Translations under genes and position numbers: made by a program | From: Cymbidium sinense | Lineage: Eukaryota; Streptophyta; Magnoliopsida; Asparagales; Orchidaceae | Reading direction: 5' to 3' | DNA: 64,000 nucleotides | Assembly (NCBI GenBank): GCA_021442155.1 | Contig: CM038222.1 | Coordinates: 106,457,121-106,521,120 of the forward strand | Notes under the pieces: generated by a model | What the model saw: only the letters and a program-made list of their open reading frames with translations | Told to the model about the DNA's origin: nothing | The model's database searches: none | Shown here: positions 25,264 to 37,689 of the stretch, one piece after another | Numbering within the stretch: the first letter of the stretch is position 1 | Layout of the letters: every line of letters starts with the position of its first letter

Positions 25264-26690
25264 TTGGCTAACTGGTGGTGGGATTAACATCATGTATTGT
25301 GAGGCACCGGACCTCCCCTACTGTTGGAGAATCAACTCTGTGAGGGTTGTACTCGCTAGAAGATAGACACTCCTGACTATCACTGACTCTGTATGGGGTG
25401 ACACTCCTAGGATGTTCTATGATCATGGGTTGTCACCTCTCTCCTCTTAATCATCTCCAGATCGCGATGGTGATGGTGGAGGGATGACCACTATGCTTCG
25501 GGGTCTCCATTCCTTCCACACCATAACTGGGACAGAAGGTTGAGTAGGAGAGCTTGGCCTCGGCACAGTAGGCAGTGTAGATGGAATGGCATCCCTTGGC
25601 TGTAACCGGATCACCAATGGGGTCCTCTTCTCCCCGGATGTGGCCTCATGGCCTTTGGCAGAATTGGAGATGCTGAAACATGAATAGGCGATAGTTGATG
25701 GGGGGTAGAGCGGTGTGGTGGAGACACCACTGACTCTTTCAGAACAGGAGTTCTCCTCATGTGATGGGTAGTCCCTATAAGTATAATAATGTCTGTGTGA
25801 TTGACGTGGGTAGTGCACCGATCAGGAAAATTAATGAGTGTAGAGGCCGCTGACTACCGACCAAACCTCCTCCTCTCTCAGCTAGTGATATGAACTATAG
25901 TATGGGCCTCCCTGGTCCTATCCTGCCGAAGATGTTTCCCCACACCAGGGGGGATAATAAATCTCAAGTAAAATTGATCTCCGACTGATCAACACCATCA
26001 ACCCAGCATAAATGAATAGAGGCGGCATATGACCTCCCACTACCAAGTGGGGCTAAATTAAAACCAGGGAGGTGAAGTAGGGATCCTCCGGAATCCTCTG
26101 TACCTAGAGAGGATGAAAACGCTATAACCGTGGGGAAATCAAAACTCCTCAACTCCATGTAGGCCTCCATCTCCCCGAGCATGTATGATACGCTTATCAA
26201 GCGCTTTTGTTCCTCCTCTGAGTCTTGGTGGGCCGGGCAGAGTAAGAGCTAGACCCAACCTCAAATGTAGGGGAGACAATCCATGGGATCAGGGGAACCT
26301 TCCCCTTAGAAGGTGCTAATGAGTGGGTGCTAGCTCTTACTAAGGCAGTACGGGAAACAACCGGGTGCAGGCATTGACACCGGTACAACCGCACTATAGG
26401 AACTAATACCGCCTTCCTCTTCGTGAGGGATATCGAGTTTGAGGAATATCAATCGCTTCACCACTTTATGCTCCAGTGGGGAGTGCCCTCAGTAATCCCC
26501 TCAAAACTTTGTCCAAAATGAATGAGGTGGGCAATCGAAAGGGGGCTGATCGATAGCCAAGTCCATCCTGTGGGGAAAGGTGATAACATATTTTTGTGCA
26601 TCCATTTCTATCAACTGAAAACAAAATTGAGACTGAAACTGAAACTATCACTAAATGAGAGTCTGCAATGTTGAAAATAAATTTGGATCA
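25264..26690 (-). pseudogene. T region upstream of Gag core (N-terminal extension or extra ORF)
   Basis: Minus-strand coding-like pieces: 25818-25447 is Pro/Ser/Arg-rich (PRPSSPTQPSVPVMVWKEW), and 26200-25964 and 26394-26197 overlap in adjacent frames. Local GC is higher than in the flanking leader, which suggests former coding sequence. Ogre-type elements carry an extra ORF before gag, and this could be its remnant or simply a long Gag N-terminus. I recognise no domain. Confidence 0.4.
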
Positions 26691-26699
26691 AATTTCTAT

Positions 26700-28600
26700 T
26701 GACTTTGAATTTTGAATTTTTAATTTGAACCCACACTCAATATTTCAAAAATGTTAAGTCGAGCTCAAATGATTTAGAATATATTTTGAGATTTAATTGG
26801 AAAGAGAAATTGTTTGGATATAGAATCCTCTTTCAACAAATTTGGATATGTTGAAAATGGGTTCAAATATTTTTGTTTGAAGAGATGCTTCCATAGGTTC
26901 ATATTTGAATTTTAATTTTGATTTTAAGGACCCTTTATTTAACCAATTTGGGTATGTTAAGGTAAAGGGTCAATTTGCTTTTATTTTGGATTTGAGATTT
27001 TTGGAATTTATTCACTTAGCAAACTTGGGTATGTTAAGTGAGATGTTTGAAAACAATTTCTTCTTTTTGTTTCTTTCTTTGCTTAGTTTTGTGAATCCCT
27101 TCGTGATTTTGAAATGAGAAATAGAATTTCTCATTTAGTAAATTTGGGTATGCTAAATGAGGAAATACATGTGTGTTTTGTTTTTTTGAGAATTTTTAAA
27201 AATAGGATTCTTAGCAAATTTGAGTATGCTAAGAAAATCCTAATGTGTTTCTTTTGATTTTAATTTTATTTTAAAAACTAGGATCCTTAGCAAATTTAAG
27301 TATGCTCAGGGAGTCCTAATGTGTTTCTTTTGATTTTGATTTGACTTTGATTAAAAATGGAGACTTTACTTTAGCAAATATGGTATGCTAAAATGAAGTT
27401 CCAAAAGTGTTTTTGAAAATTTTGTGGAATAGAGATTTCACTTAGTAAATTTGAGTATGCTAAATGAAATTCCAAAAGTGTGTTTCAAATTTTGTTTTTT
27501 TGGAAAAGGGATACTTCATTTTGGCAAATGGGATATGCTAGAATGAAGTTCCAAATATGTTTTGAAAATTTTTGTGGAATGGAGATTTCACTTAGTAAAT
27601 TTGAGTATTCTAAATGAAATTCCAAAATTGTGTTTTAAAATTTTGTTTTTGGGAAAGGGATACTTCATTTTAGCAAATGGGATATGCTAGAATGAAATTC
27701 CAAATATGTTTTAAATAATTTTGATTTTGTTGATTTTTGAAAAGGGTGATGTCCATTTAAGAAATTTGGGTATGTAAGATGGAATTCAATTATGTTTCAT
27801 TTTCAAAAGATGTATATTTTGTGTGTGATTATTGCTTTTTGAAAGAGGAAATCCCAACTTAATAATATATGGAATATGTTAAGTGCTATTTAAAAATGAT
27901 GTTATTTTATTTGGAAATGAAATCTTCATTCAATAAATTTGGGTATATTGAATGGAGGTATTCATATGTGCTTTTTAAAAATTTATTTTTGATTTTGTTT
28001 GAAAATGAAACCTACATTCAATAAATGTGAGTATATTGAATGAAGTGGTTTCATATGTGCTTTATGAAAATGTGAAATTTTAAACCTAACACATGTGGAA
28101 TGTGTTAAGTGGAATTTCAAAGTTATAATTTTGCTTGAAGATGTAATATGCATTCAACACATTTAGGTATATTAAATGGAAAGGCCCATTTTCAAATTTT
28201 ATGCTATTTAAAGTATGATTGTTAAAATTTTATTTTTGAAAATGAGGTCTTCACCAAAATGAATTGAATGAAGAAGCTCATTTGTGCATTTAGAAAATGT
28301 AATTGTTGGAATTTTATTTTTGTAAAGATGATCTTACATATAACAATCATGAAGATTGTTAGTTGAAGGTGATTTAGGAAGGCTTTTAAGGTAAAACATT
28401 TTATTACATGCATCTTGAAAGAGTGCTTTTTGAAAAGCAAGAATTTTTTTTATGAAGGATTTATTTTGTCTTTATTATTTTAGAATGAACCTTTTCTTAC
28501 CATAAAAATGGTATGGAGAAAGTCTTTAATTAATTCTTTTTTATTAAACTTTTATTTTCACCCATTGGGGAACCCAATGAGGGTTTTAGGACCAACACGG
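26700..28600 (-). repeat. T leader: array of about 20 hairpin repeats
   Basis: Units spaced about 70-110 bases (17 intact, others decayed). Each is a short inverted repeat around a loop close to AATTTGGGTA. Stem sequences differ between units but remain complementary: TTTCAACA/TGTTGAAA (26831/26849), CCCTTTA/TAAAGGG (26931/26963), AGGATT+CTTAGCA with TGCTAAG+AATCCT (27204-27241), CATTCAATA/TATTGAATG (27927/27946), GAAACC/GGTTTC outside CATTCAATA/TATTGAATG (28007-28052), AACACA/TGTGTT inside GAAATT/AATTTC (28074-28118), CATTGGG/CCCAATG (28563/28573). The array fills the untranslated space between PBS and gag. Plus-strand frame 26905-27117 and minus-strand frame 28222-28440 are by-products. Confidence 0.85.
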
Positions 28601-28760
28601 GGTGAGGTCCTAAAATTGAAAGATGTTGGCTAACTTAACTTAAGGATAAAATAAGCTAAGTGCCAATGGAAAGAAAGATAGTCTTGGATTCATACGAAAG
28701 TGCAAACCCACTATCGATACTTAGAGATAGTGATCATTTACCAAAGATGGAGAGAGGAAC

Positions 28761-28780
28761 CATCCCTAGTGGAGTCGCTA
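28761..28780 (-). promoter_or_regulatory. T primer-binding site
   Basis: Minus-strand TAGCGACTCCACTAGGGATG, ten bases inside the 5' LTR. It resembles the TGGCGACTCC-type site used by plant Tat elements, which I recall as complementary to a tRNA-Arg 3' end, with two or more mismatches. A closely similar sequence follows the Z2 LTR at 63262. Confidence 0.75.
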
Positions 28781-28788
28781 GAAAAATC

Positions 28789-31700
28789 TATGGTGAAATT
28801 TTATATATATATAATTTCTAATGAATGTATACTTCCATGTTCACTCTATGCAGAATAAAATGAAGATAGAAATACACTTCTTTTTATGCATTTTTGGACA
28901 CCACATAGATCTATAGATATTCTTATTGAGGGTGATCAGGAATGACATTGAGGAGAGGTGTACTATCTCAAAAGATATAAGTCACTACCCTACAATGGAC
29001 CTAATCACCTCAATAAGGATTCCTAAGGATAATGGGTCTGCATATGTACCAAATATTCCTCCCCTACTTTACATGAAAAAGTAAAGTAGGGTTTATTTCA
29101 AATTGAGTTCATTAAGTTCCCTACAGGGGCAAGCCCCCATAGTTAATTACATTCTAAGGAAAGGGATTCCTTAGGAATACTCTCGATTAAGGTAAATGAT
29201 CATTGTCTCCAAAGATTTAAATAAGTAGGACTATCAATCTATTAGTTTATTTTGGAAGATCAAATGGGATTGATCAAAGAGAGAGAGTTCTTATCAAAGC
29301 CAAAGAAAGATAAGTAGTAGATTCTCATGATGCTAGGAAACCTAGCGAGCATCACAAACTATCCTATGGTTAGGCTCTATGTTTTTGAAATTGAATTACT
29401 TATTTGAGTTGAATTTTTATTAGAAGTTTAGGGCTTATAATTTCACAATACAATGTTATGGAAAGGCCTAAGAGGTGAGAATTTATGCTTATGACCCATA
29501 AAAGGGAGAAGCAACCTCAGAACCTAAATCAAAGAGATTTGACGAGGGGAAAAAACACAACCTAAATCTAAGGTGAAAATGGATATTTGGTTTGCCTTGA
29601 TAAGAGAGGATAAACCACCCGACTGCTTGGACTTACAACTACCTGGGGCAGGCTGCCAACTAACTCTTCCTACGATTTTAAATTCATGTAGGCAAGTCTT
29701 ATGATTTATGCTAGATAGCTAGGCTATTATTTATTTTAGAAAGAGTCTAAGTCCTTAAACTCACTCCCTAAGATACTAAATCATGTAAGGGCATGAAAAA
29801 TGACCTAGATCTAATGCAAAATATATTACATGTTATTTTTATTTTTGGACAATCATTTGACTCAGGCTTATAGGATTCATATTCCTAAAGCATGAGAAAT
29901 AAGATTATGGGCCAAAATCAGCTAGAAGGGGGAGGTGTGTTTCTACCATGGCCCTCAAAGGTCAAGCCAAGTTCTCTGGCAAAGGTAGAAGCCCTCCAAT
30001 CAAGAGTGTAACAATATGCTTTTATGCATGATGTTATAAAAGAAATACTCATCCACCTAAGGGGTTGCTAAATCTTTTATCTTAATATTAACTTAAGCTT
30101 TAAATGAGGTTTTGAGTTATTTATTTTTAATTTTGAGTTGATTAATTTAGTAGAAGATTTATTTTTTTTCCCTAAGAGCCTAATTATCATTTAGGCCATA
30201 CATCAAAGCAAGGAAGAAACTAAGAAAACATGTCATTTCAATGTATAAGCTAAAAAAAACATCAAACATTTTATAAAGCTAACGCAAAAGAATAAAAGGC
30301 CATTTGTGGTTGGGCACCACCGCACAAACCCGAAAATAAATTGGGTAGCCGAGCTCTACCTTTATACAACCTGGATTACAAATGAATTAATTACAATAAA
30401 GTAAGGAAATTCATGTTATAGGGGTCTTCATTCTTCTTTTCTTCTTTCTTCTTTGGTTCCTTCTTTTGGATGGTTGGAAAGTGGCTGCACCAAAGGCTTC
30501 ACATGGTACATAAGATGTAATCTTATGATTAATTCTCCTCCTAATCCACATAACAATCATTCCAAAATCCTAATTGCAAAAATACATGAAAAGAAAAAGT
30601 AAATCTAGCTAACACCTGCAAAATAGATATTAGCTAAACAAACCATACAAATCCCAAGCTTGTATATTGGACTTTGCACACCACACATGGGTAACCAAGT
30701 CCACCTGGCCAATTGGATTATGCTTAGGGGTATAAGCACCTGCACAGCAAAAGCATTTATATTTTTATTACATCGCCCCTTAAGCATAATCCCCTGCATA
30801 AAATAATGATTAGACTAAATCATCTTACCATTCATTCTACATAAATTCACCCTAACAACTACACTAGAGATAATACATCAAAAAATAAAAGAAAACATCA
30901 AGCCATGCACCACCCTAACCTAAAGCTAGAAGTCGTGACTTAACCTAATGTGTGTGCTTTAAAAGGTTTTTGTGGTATGCTTAGATAGGCTTTAAGGTTT
31001 GGATTGTTTAAGTGTGAGGATGTTCAACTTAGAGGGTGGTTTCATTTAAGTTATTTAGTTGATTTAGGTTGATTTTATTTTATATTTTATTTTGGTTTAA
31101 GTGAATCCTACAGTTAATTACTAAGTTTTAAAGAGAGGGGAAAGAGAAGAGAACTTCTCTTTCCTTCCCAACCTTAAGTAATTTCTAAAGTGGATTCATA
31201 TTTGATTTTGTTTAGTGAATATCTTATTTTGTGTTTTAATTAATTCTAAGTTTATATTTTCCCTAAACAAACCTATTCAAAAAGAAAGGCATTTTAAGAT
31301 TAAGTAAAGTGAATTAATATCACAAAACACACATCACTTCATTTCTTTTCCAACATGTATAACATGCATATGGATGAATCCTAAGCATATCTATACATAA
31401 AAATAGAAATATTTCACACACTTTTTGATGAATGCCAAGAAATGTTACTTAAAAAAATTGGAATGTTTTATGATGCATGATTTTCATTAAGTAGAAAAAG
31501 AGGGGTTTCTTTTATCCATTATTCACATGCACATGTTTATGTATAAAAGACATAATTAAGCATGGTGCCATTGTTAGCACCAGGGGTGTAAGGAAAAAAG
31601 ACCTACTTAGGACTACTTAAAGTCTTGTAACCCTAGGGTTGTCCAGACTAATATACCACTTTCCTTAAATACAAACACATGTACAAAAAAATGAATGAAA

Positions 31701-34700
31701 AAAAAGATGCAAAATGTTTGTATTCGTTTGTTTGTTTTAATTATGCAATTTATATGTATAAGTGTTGATGCCCTTCTTAAGTAATATCATAGGAACGAAT
31801 AAGAATGGGGTTAGGCAAGTGTTGTGTTCTTTTCAAATGAACTATACACTTTGCCAAATCCTATTCAAAACTATGCCAAAAGAAAAGAGAAGGAAAGCCA
31901 CACTATGCACATCTTCATATTTATATCCACATGCAAGCTTATAAATAATTATAAGTAGCACACTTTTAATTTTAGGTGTTTGATTTATAGATTTTGAAAA
32001 TATTTTTGGATTTAGTAGTGATAATAGCCATTCATATTTTTACTTTAGCCAAAATATGCAATTTGACATAAAGAAAACATTTCATTTTCAATTTGATTGC
32101 TAAAAAGTATGAAATCATATGACATACATTTACCATGTTAGAAAAGAGCTAAAGTGATGAAAGCATGTAAACACATTCACCCTAATTAATTCCAAAAGAC
32201 AATCTTATGAAATAAGAAAGCTTAAAGCAAATCAAGTTATTTTTAAGGAAGGTTTGATTTTTATTTTGAGTTTGATTTAATTTGAAAAATATGTGGTTAG
32301 TTTGCTGCTCCTAACCCATTCCCACATATGTTTGTTGATTTAGTTTGTCCTTAGGATTATTAGATGATTTTTATATGTTGCTTAGTTTAAGGTATGAACT
32401 AAGTGTGTTAATTACCCCTTACCTACACCACCTTAGCATAGTTAATCAAATAATTATGAACCAATGATATGACATAAAATCACATAAGGAATTTAAATTA
32501 GTAATGCACCTAGGAAAGAAAGGTACCTAATGCAATTGGCTCATGATTAAGGATTAATTATATTGACGGGTTTATTTTAAGTAATTTCATAACACCCCTC
32601 ACACATGTGCATTTTGATTTCCTTCATTATACTTAGGCTCTTGAACCCCTAAGAATCTACCCAAGATAGATTAATTGAGTTCTGAAAAGTTTTAGAATTT
32701 TATAAAATTAATTAAGGGGTAATTAGTGAATTAACCCTTAATTAAGGTTGGATTAAGGAAGATAGGGGATTTAAGGAATATCTTAAGGAAAGTATCCCAA
32801 AATTATTCCCTAAACCTCATATTCACTTAATAAAAACTTAATTGACTCAATCAGAGGGTTATACCACTAATTAAATACTTAATTAAGCTTAGTTGCATTA
32901 AGGAAGTGATTAAGGAATGAACAAGCAATTCCTCTAATTAAACCACCAATAAATCCCAAAAAAATTAGGGGAGGTAGGAGTCATACCATAATTATGTACA
33001 AAAAGTTTGGGATTAATCAGTGGAGTAATTAGAGGGTAATTGGCAAAATAACATTTCCAATAAAACCCAAATCCAGAGAAAAGCGCTATTCAAAAACTAT
33101 TGAAATCATTTTTAGAATATTCTATGTTCAATTATCTATCCAATGCAATTTATTTCATATTTGTCTAATTTTTCTAGGCTTAGGTATGAATTTAGAAAGC
33201 TTCCATTATTAATTAGGTAATTTAATAGCCTAATTAAATGTTTAATCTCATCGGCGCCATGTGGACCACTGACGCGACATGTGCTTTCCACGTGGCATGA
33301 TGGGATTCGATATTTAAGTTATCACATTATAGGGCCACATCAGCGGTGGTGCTACACGCTTTCTCCCTGTCCATCCGATCTAGGATCGGACAGGTGGGAT
33401 TAGATCCATGGTTCTAAAGGATTAGACATGGGATCTATGTGTCTTTGATCATGGCCCTCCATCCAAAATGCATGAATGGATAGCCCATGATCCTTCCTTG
33501 TTCTTCTCTATGATAAATGGACACCGTCCATCTTATAGGAAAAGATCTAAGCTTGATTAAGCTCAGATTGGATTGAAACTTAACCCAAACCATCAAAGGG
33601 TAAAGGGGATCACATCTAATGGCTAGAATCTCATGGGGTGATAATTTACTTCACAAAGGATCAGACCACATGTAGATTATGCTCAGTTTAGTGGCACATC
33701 TCACCGGAGGTGATCACCGATGCTCAATTATCTTAGAGAAGCTTCGTCTAGTGGAGATGAAGCTTTATTGAGAGTTTGCGGTCTTGAGATTGGAGGGATC
33801 CTTCTAGAGGACAAGCTCCCCTTCAAGTAGGCTCGGTCTTGATCAAGATAGCACCTCCCTTTCCTTAACATCTTGAGAAAAGGTCTAGGCAAGTTCGATT
33901 TGATCCTCTAATGAATCTTGAGGGAGGAATTGGCTTGGTATGAAGTATTGGCTAAGTTGGATTTCAAGTGGAGCTCCCTTATTTTCAATCTATGAAAACT
34001 AAGAAAATGGAAATCAATTTCACTCTATGAAGCTTGGGATCACTTGGTAATGGCTCCTCTGGCTTCCCTCAGTTCAATCGAGTGTGAGAGTGTAAAGATT
34101 GAATGGAATTAGGGAGAATATATCTCCCCCTTGAAGGATTGGACGGCTATGAAGGAGCTTGCCATTTTGATCCAATTGACCATATTCAATGTGTTGTTTG
34201 AGTTATTTAGAGTGGCATGGAATTTAGTTTTGGCCAGAGGAGGAGTGGGTGAGGTGGTCATATGCACAAACTAGGTGGAGGGAGGATTCCATGAAGCCAT
34301 TTTCAAAGGAGGTGGTCGATTTTGGGTTTGGGTTGGGTTTGGCTGGCCCAAACCCATTGGGTCAGGTGCACTAGGTCCATTAGTGACCATTTGGTCCACT
34401 AAGAGGATGTCAAGTGTCCATGAAATGGAATTGACCAAATTCCAAGTTATTTTGATTTTAGGTTACCCAATAGCCTATGGGATAAAATGATCATTTGGCC
34501 TGAGTTTCAATTTGAATATGTTTGTTATGTTTGAAAAATGGGTTAGGCCAAGTTTCCTTGAATTTGGAGTTGGTTTGATATGATTTGGCTCATGTTGATC
34601 CATTTAGGTCAAAATGGGTCAACTTAGGTTAAGTTGACCAATTGGTCTAATTAGGTCAAACCAAGGGTCAGTTCAAGTTCATATGACCATTTGAAATGTT

Positions 34701-36480
34701 TTGGTGGCTTTGGTTTGTTTCAATTTTGTTTAGGTTTGAATTTAGTTCAATTGATTTCATTTAGGTCAAATGAGTCAAGTTGACCAAACCAAATTGACCT
34801 GTTTGGCCTATTTAGGTTAGTTCATAGGTTGGTTCATGTTCGGTTGGTCATATTAAATGGATTGGTATCTTTATTTCCAATCAATTTGGTTTATATTTGA
34901 TTTTGGTTCAATATGACCTTTAAGGCAAGTTGGGTTCATGGTCAATTGGGCTAGGTTAGGTCTAGTTGGCCAATTAAGGCTTTGGTCAAGTTAAACAATC
35001 ATTTTGGAATGAACTTGACCCATTGGTTTCAATCAGTTTGACTTAGATCAAGTTTTGACGCATTTTGACTTTTTAGGTCAAGTTGGGTCAAGTTGGGTCT
35101 AGTGGCCAATTAGGCTAGGTTAGGCTTAAATGTTGACTTGGTCAAGTTCAAACATTGATCATGAATGAACTTAGATCGTTGGTTTCAATCAATTTGGCCT
35201 ATGGTGGGTTTTGGCTATGTTGGGTTTCATTTTGGCTAAGTGTTAACTTGGTCAACCCTTAGGTTTGACTTAATTTGACCAATTTGAGTGATTGATTATC
35301 TCAAGATGATTGTTGATCATGATGAGAGTCTTAGGAGGGCTTAGTTCAATCCAATTTGGTTAGGATTAGAATTTGGCTCATAAGGGGTACTTTAGGTCAC
35401 TTTGGGTCAAGTAAGCCTAAGTGGTTCAAATGGCTTGGTCAAAGCTTGATTTGAGTTTGAATGAACTCACATATGGACTTATCATTGAAATATAAATCGA
35501 TTTGCAAGTTGTTTGAAGTCAAATGGGTTTTGGTTCATTTGACAATTTCAAGTTCAAGGGGTGAACATGAGTTTGACTTGGGTTTGATTTTTGAATTGAT
35601 TTTTGATTTGATGATTGAAGTTTGTGTTTATATTTGGATTCATGATTATGGATTGAATGAATCATGAAGAAAAATCAAGAGTTTGGTTTGATTTGAAATT
35701 GATTTGGCTAAGTTCAAGATTTTGACTTGAAAGGCTTAGGTTGGATTTTGATTGAATTTTAGTTTGATTTTTGAGTTAGTTTTGGTTGTTTAAATTTATA
35801 TTTCATTTAAATATGTAAATATAAATGAGAACATAAATGGGTTATGTAAAAATTTCATGAATTTGGATTGATTTCAACTTGATCAGGGCGAAGTCCTTAA
35901 GAGGGAATCAAAGTGACTTAGGAAAGAGTTATGATTTGTATTTGAATTTTGGATTTAGATTGATTGATTTAAATTTATATTTCTTTTATATATGTGAATA
36001 TAAATGAAAATATAAATGAGTCATAAGAAAATTTCTTGAATTTGAATTGATTTATGTTTGATTTAGGCTAAGTCCTTAAGAGGGGATTAAAGGACTTAGG
36101 AAAGATTTTGAACTTGGAATTTCAATCATGGACTTCAATCATAAGTTTCAATCATGGGTTTCAATCATCTCAAATTGATTTGAGTTTAGAGAAAATCAAT
36201 TAAGCTGGAATTGATTTAGGTTTGATGTTGATTTGATTTGGAGTTTGACTTGAAGGAAGGAAGTGAGGAATGTGGTTCAAGCATTAGGGTAGGCAAATTT
36301 TCCTAACACCCCTAAGACATGACCTATTCCTATGTCTAACTCTTCTAAGTCTCTAGGGTTAGGTTAAGTGTCCACCTAATCACTAGATGTGTCTTAAGTC
36401 TAAGGATATCTTAAAGTCTATGAGGAGTCCTATGTCTAAGATGGAGAGGTTGAGAGCTCATTCTAGAAATGAAGTCAACA
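28789..36480 (-). repeat. T 5' LTR (right)
   Basis: 7692 bp, among the longest class of plant LTRs. The outer end is TGTTGAC at 36480, followed by the GAGGG duplication. The inner end is the mutated CACCATA at 28789. Compared with the left LTR it has an extra segment at 35095-36168 and a complete outer 195 bp. It contains a long inverted repeat at 33364-33392 (CCTGTCC...GGATCGGACAGG). The open frames (30605, 31762, 34275, 35461) have no recognisable product. Confidence 0.9.
34560..35430. repeat. TTGACC/GGTCAA-rich segment of T right LTR
   Basis: Dozens of TTGAC/GTCAA cores on both strands within 0.9 kb, many as TTGACC or as the palindrome TTGACCAATTGGTCTAA near 34633. Homologous to 14470-15000 and longer. 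Confidence 0.6.
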
Positions 36481-36485
36481 GAGGG
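36481..36485. repeat. Target-site duplication of T, right copy (GAGGG)
   Basis: Pairs with 8650-8654. X LTR sequence resumes immediately afterwards. Confidence 0.9.
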
Positions 36486-37049
36486 AAAGTACTATGGAAA
36501 TGTTTTGAATGAACTTCACACAATTTATTACACAAAATGCATTAAAAAATGCAGCGAAAATAATGTTAACATAAAAATGATAATAGGAGAGAGAATAGGA
36601 GGAAAAAGGATAATTTTAGAATAATTCAATTTTCATGCACTAAAAATCTGAATAAAAATTATGAATGTCATGAAAATTATTTAATAAAGTTTAAACATTT
36701 ATCTTGCTAGACCACACATTTAATGGAACTTATATCATGCATTTAGTTCATTCTATCCAAAATGGATAACTTAATGAATAATTACAATTTTATATGGAAA
36801 AATATAAATAACTTTAGAGTAATAAATCATTTACTTTAATTTAGTGAGATTTTTATTTGTCTTAGTAATTTCTAGAAAAACTCCCACCCAGCCCATGTTT
36901 AGTAGCTTTAGCAATTTGATATAACTGAAGAACCAGAAGATGAAGAATTTTTCCTATACACTTGAATTTAACTTGATTAGTAGCATTTGAACATGTGTAT
37001 GTTATCATCAAAATCAATATCATATGAGATGAGGCTCATGGAGTCAACA
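36486..37049 (-). repeat. X 3' LTR, proximal fragment
   Basis: Collinear with 45469-46061, starting TGTTGACTCCATGAGCC at 37049 on the minus strand. The rest of this LTR continues across T at 8654-7228. Confidence 0.85.
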
Positions 37050-37063
37050 TTTTCCCTCTTTTT
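37050..37063 (-). promoter_or_regulatory. X polypurine tract
   Basis: Minus-strand AAAAAGAGGGAAAA directly before the 3' LTR start. Confidence 0.8.
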
Positions 37064-37399
37064 GATGATGACAAACATATGTTGGTGTTAAATAGTGATG
37101 AAGGTGCAAAGTGACCATTTATCAACCTTTGGAAACATAATTTGCATTAAAGAGAATTTATAGCTAGTAAATAAACAAAATTTTTAAGCATTTAAGCATT
37201 TTTAATCATAATAAAACATGAATTTAACATGAGTATATAACATGAAAAAGCTCCCCCTAAAACTATGCATCATAAAGAGAAATAAAACCAACATACTATT
37301 TTCTCCTCCTTTTGACAACATCAAAATGGTTGAACCATGAACAATAATAAAATTACATGCTTGGATCTAACATGCATAACATGCATCTTAGGGTATAAA

Positions 37400-37680
37400 A
37401 ACATTCTTCAGGTAATGGCTTAGTAAAAATGTCCACAATTTATAAATATGTGCTAATAAAATCAATACTCACATCACCTTTACTCACATGATGCCAAATA
37501 AAGTGATGTTTAACATCTATCTGTTTAGTTCTAGAATGTTTGATAGGATTTTTTGTCAAACAAATTGCACTAGTATTATCGCACTTAATAGGAATGTGAT
37601 CTAATATAATTTCAAAATCTTCTAATTGTTGCTCCAACCAAAGAACCTAAGTAATATAGCTTCCAATATCTATATACTTA
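37400..37680 (-). pseudogene. X RNase H domain
   Basis: The open segment 37637-37440 (65 codons) reads IPIKCDNTSAICLTKNPIKH and SRTKQIDVKHHFIWHHVSKG, the conserved C-terminal half of copia RNase H, including the Asp of the CDN motif and the catalytic-region His. Copia elements normally continue with about 30 residues ending near ADIFTK. Here a stop follows FISTYL. The RNase H would remove template RNA during cDNA synthesis. Confidence 0.9.
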
Positions 37681-37689
37681 GCTTCAACA

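Larger units (their letters stand above)
8655..36480 (-). mobile_element. Element T: giant Ty3/gypsy retrotransposon, Tat/Ogre type
   Basis: 27,826 bp on the minus strand, bounded by the GAGGG target duplication. The order is LTR, PBS, hairpin-rich leader, gag, protease, RT, RNase H, a second RNase H, integrase, tandem-repeat 3' UTR, LTR. Two consecutive RNase H domains, very long LTRs, an extended leader and a repeat-filled 3' UTR are established traits of the Tat lineage, which includes Ogre. Every domain is broken by stops or frameshifts, so T is not coding-competent. The terminal bases are TG...CA (TGTTGAC at 36480, CACCACA at 8655 on the minus strand). Whether it is Ogre proper or a sister clade needs an RT tree. 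Confidence 0.9.

Noticed and set aside
26828..28600. CRISPR-like array
   Set aside because: Units are regularly spaced and palindromic, but repeats and 'spacers' are not distinct, stems vary, and the context is a plant retrotransposon leader.
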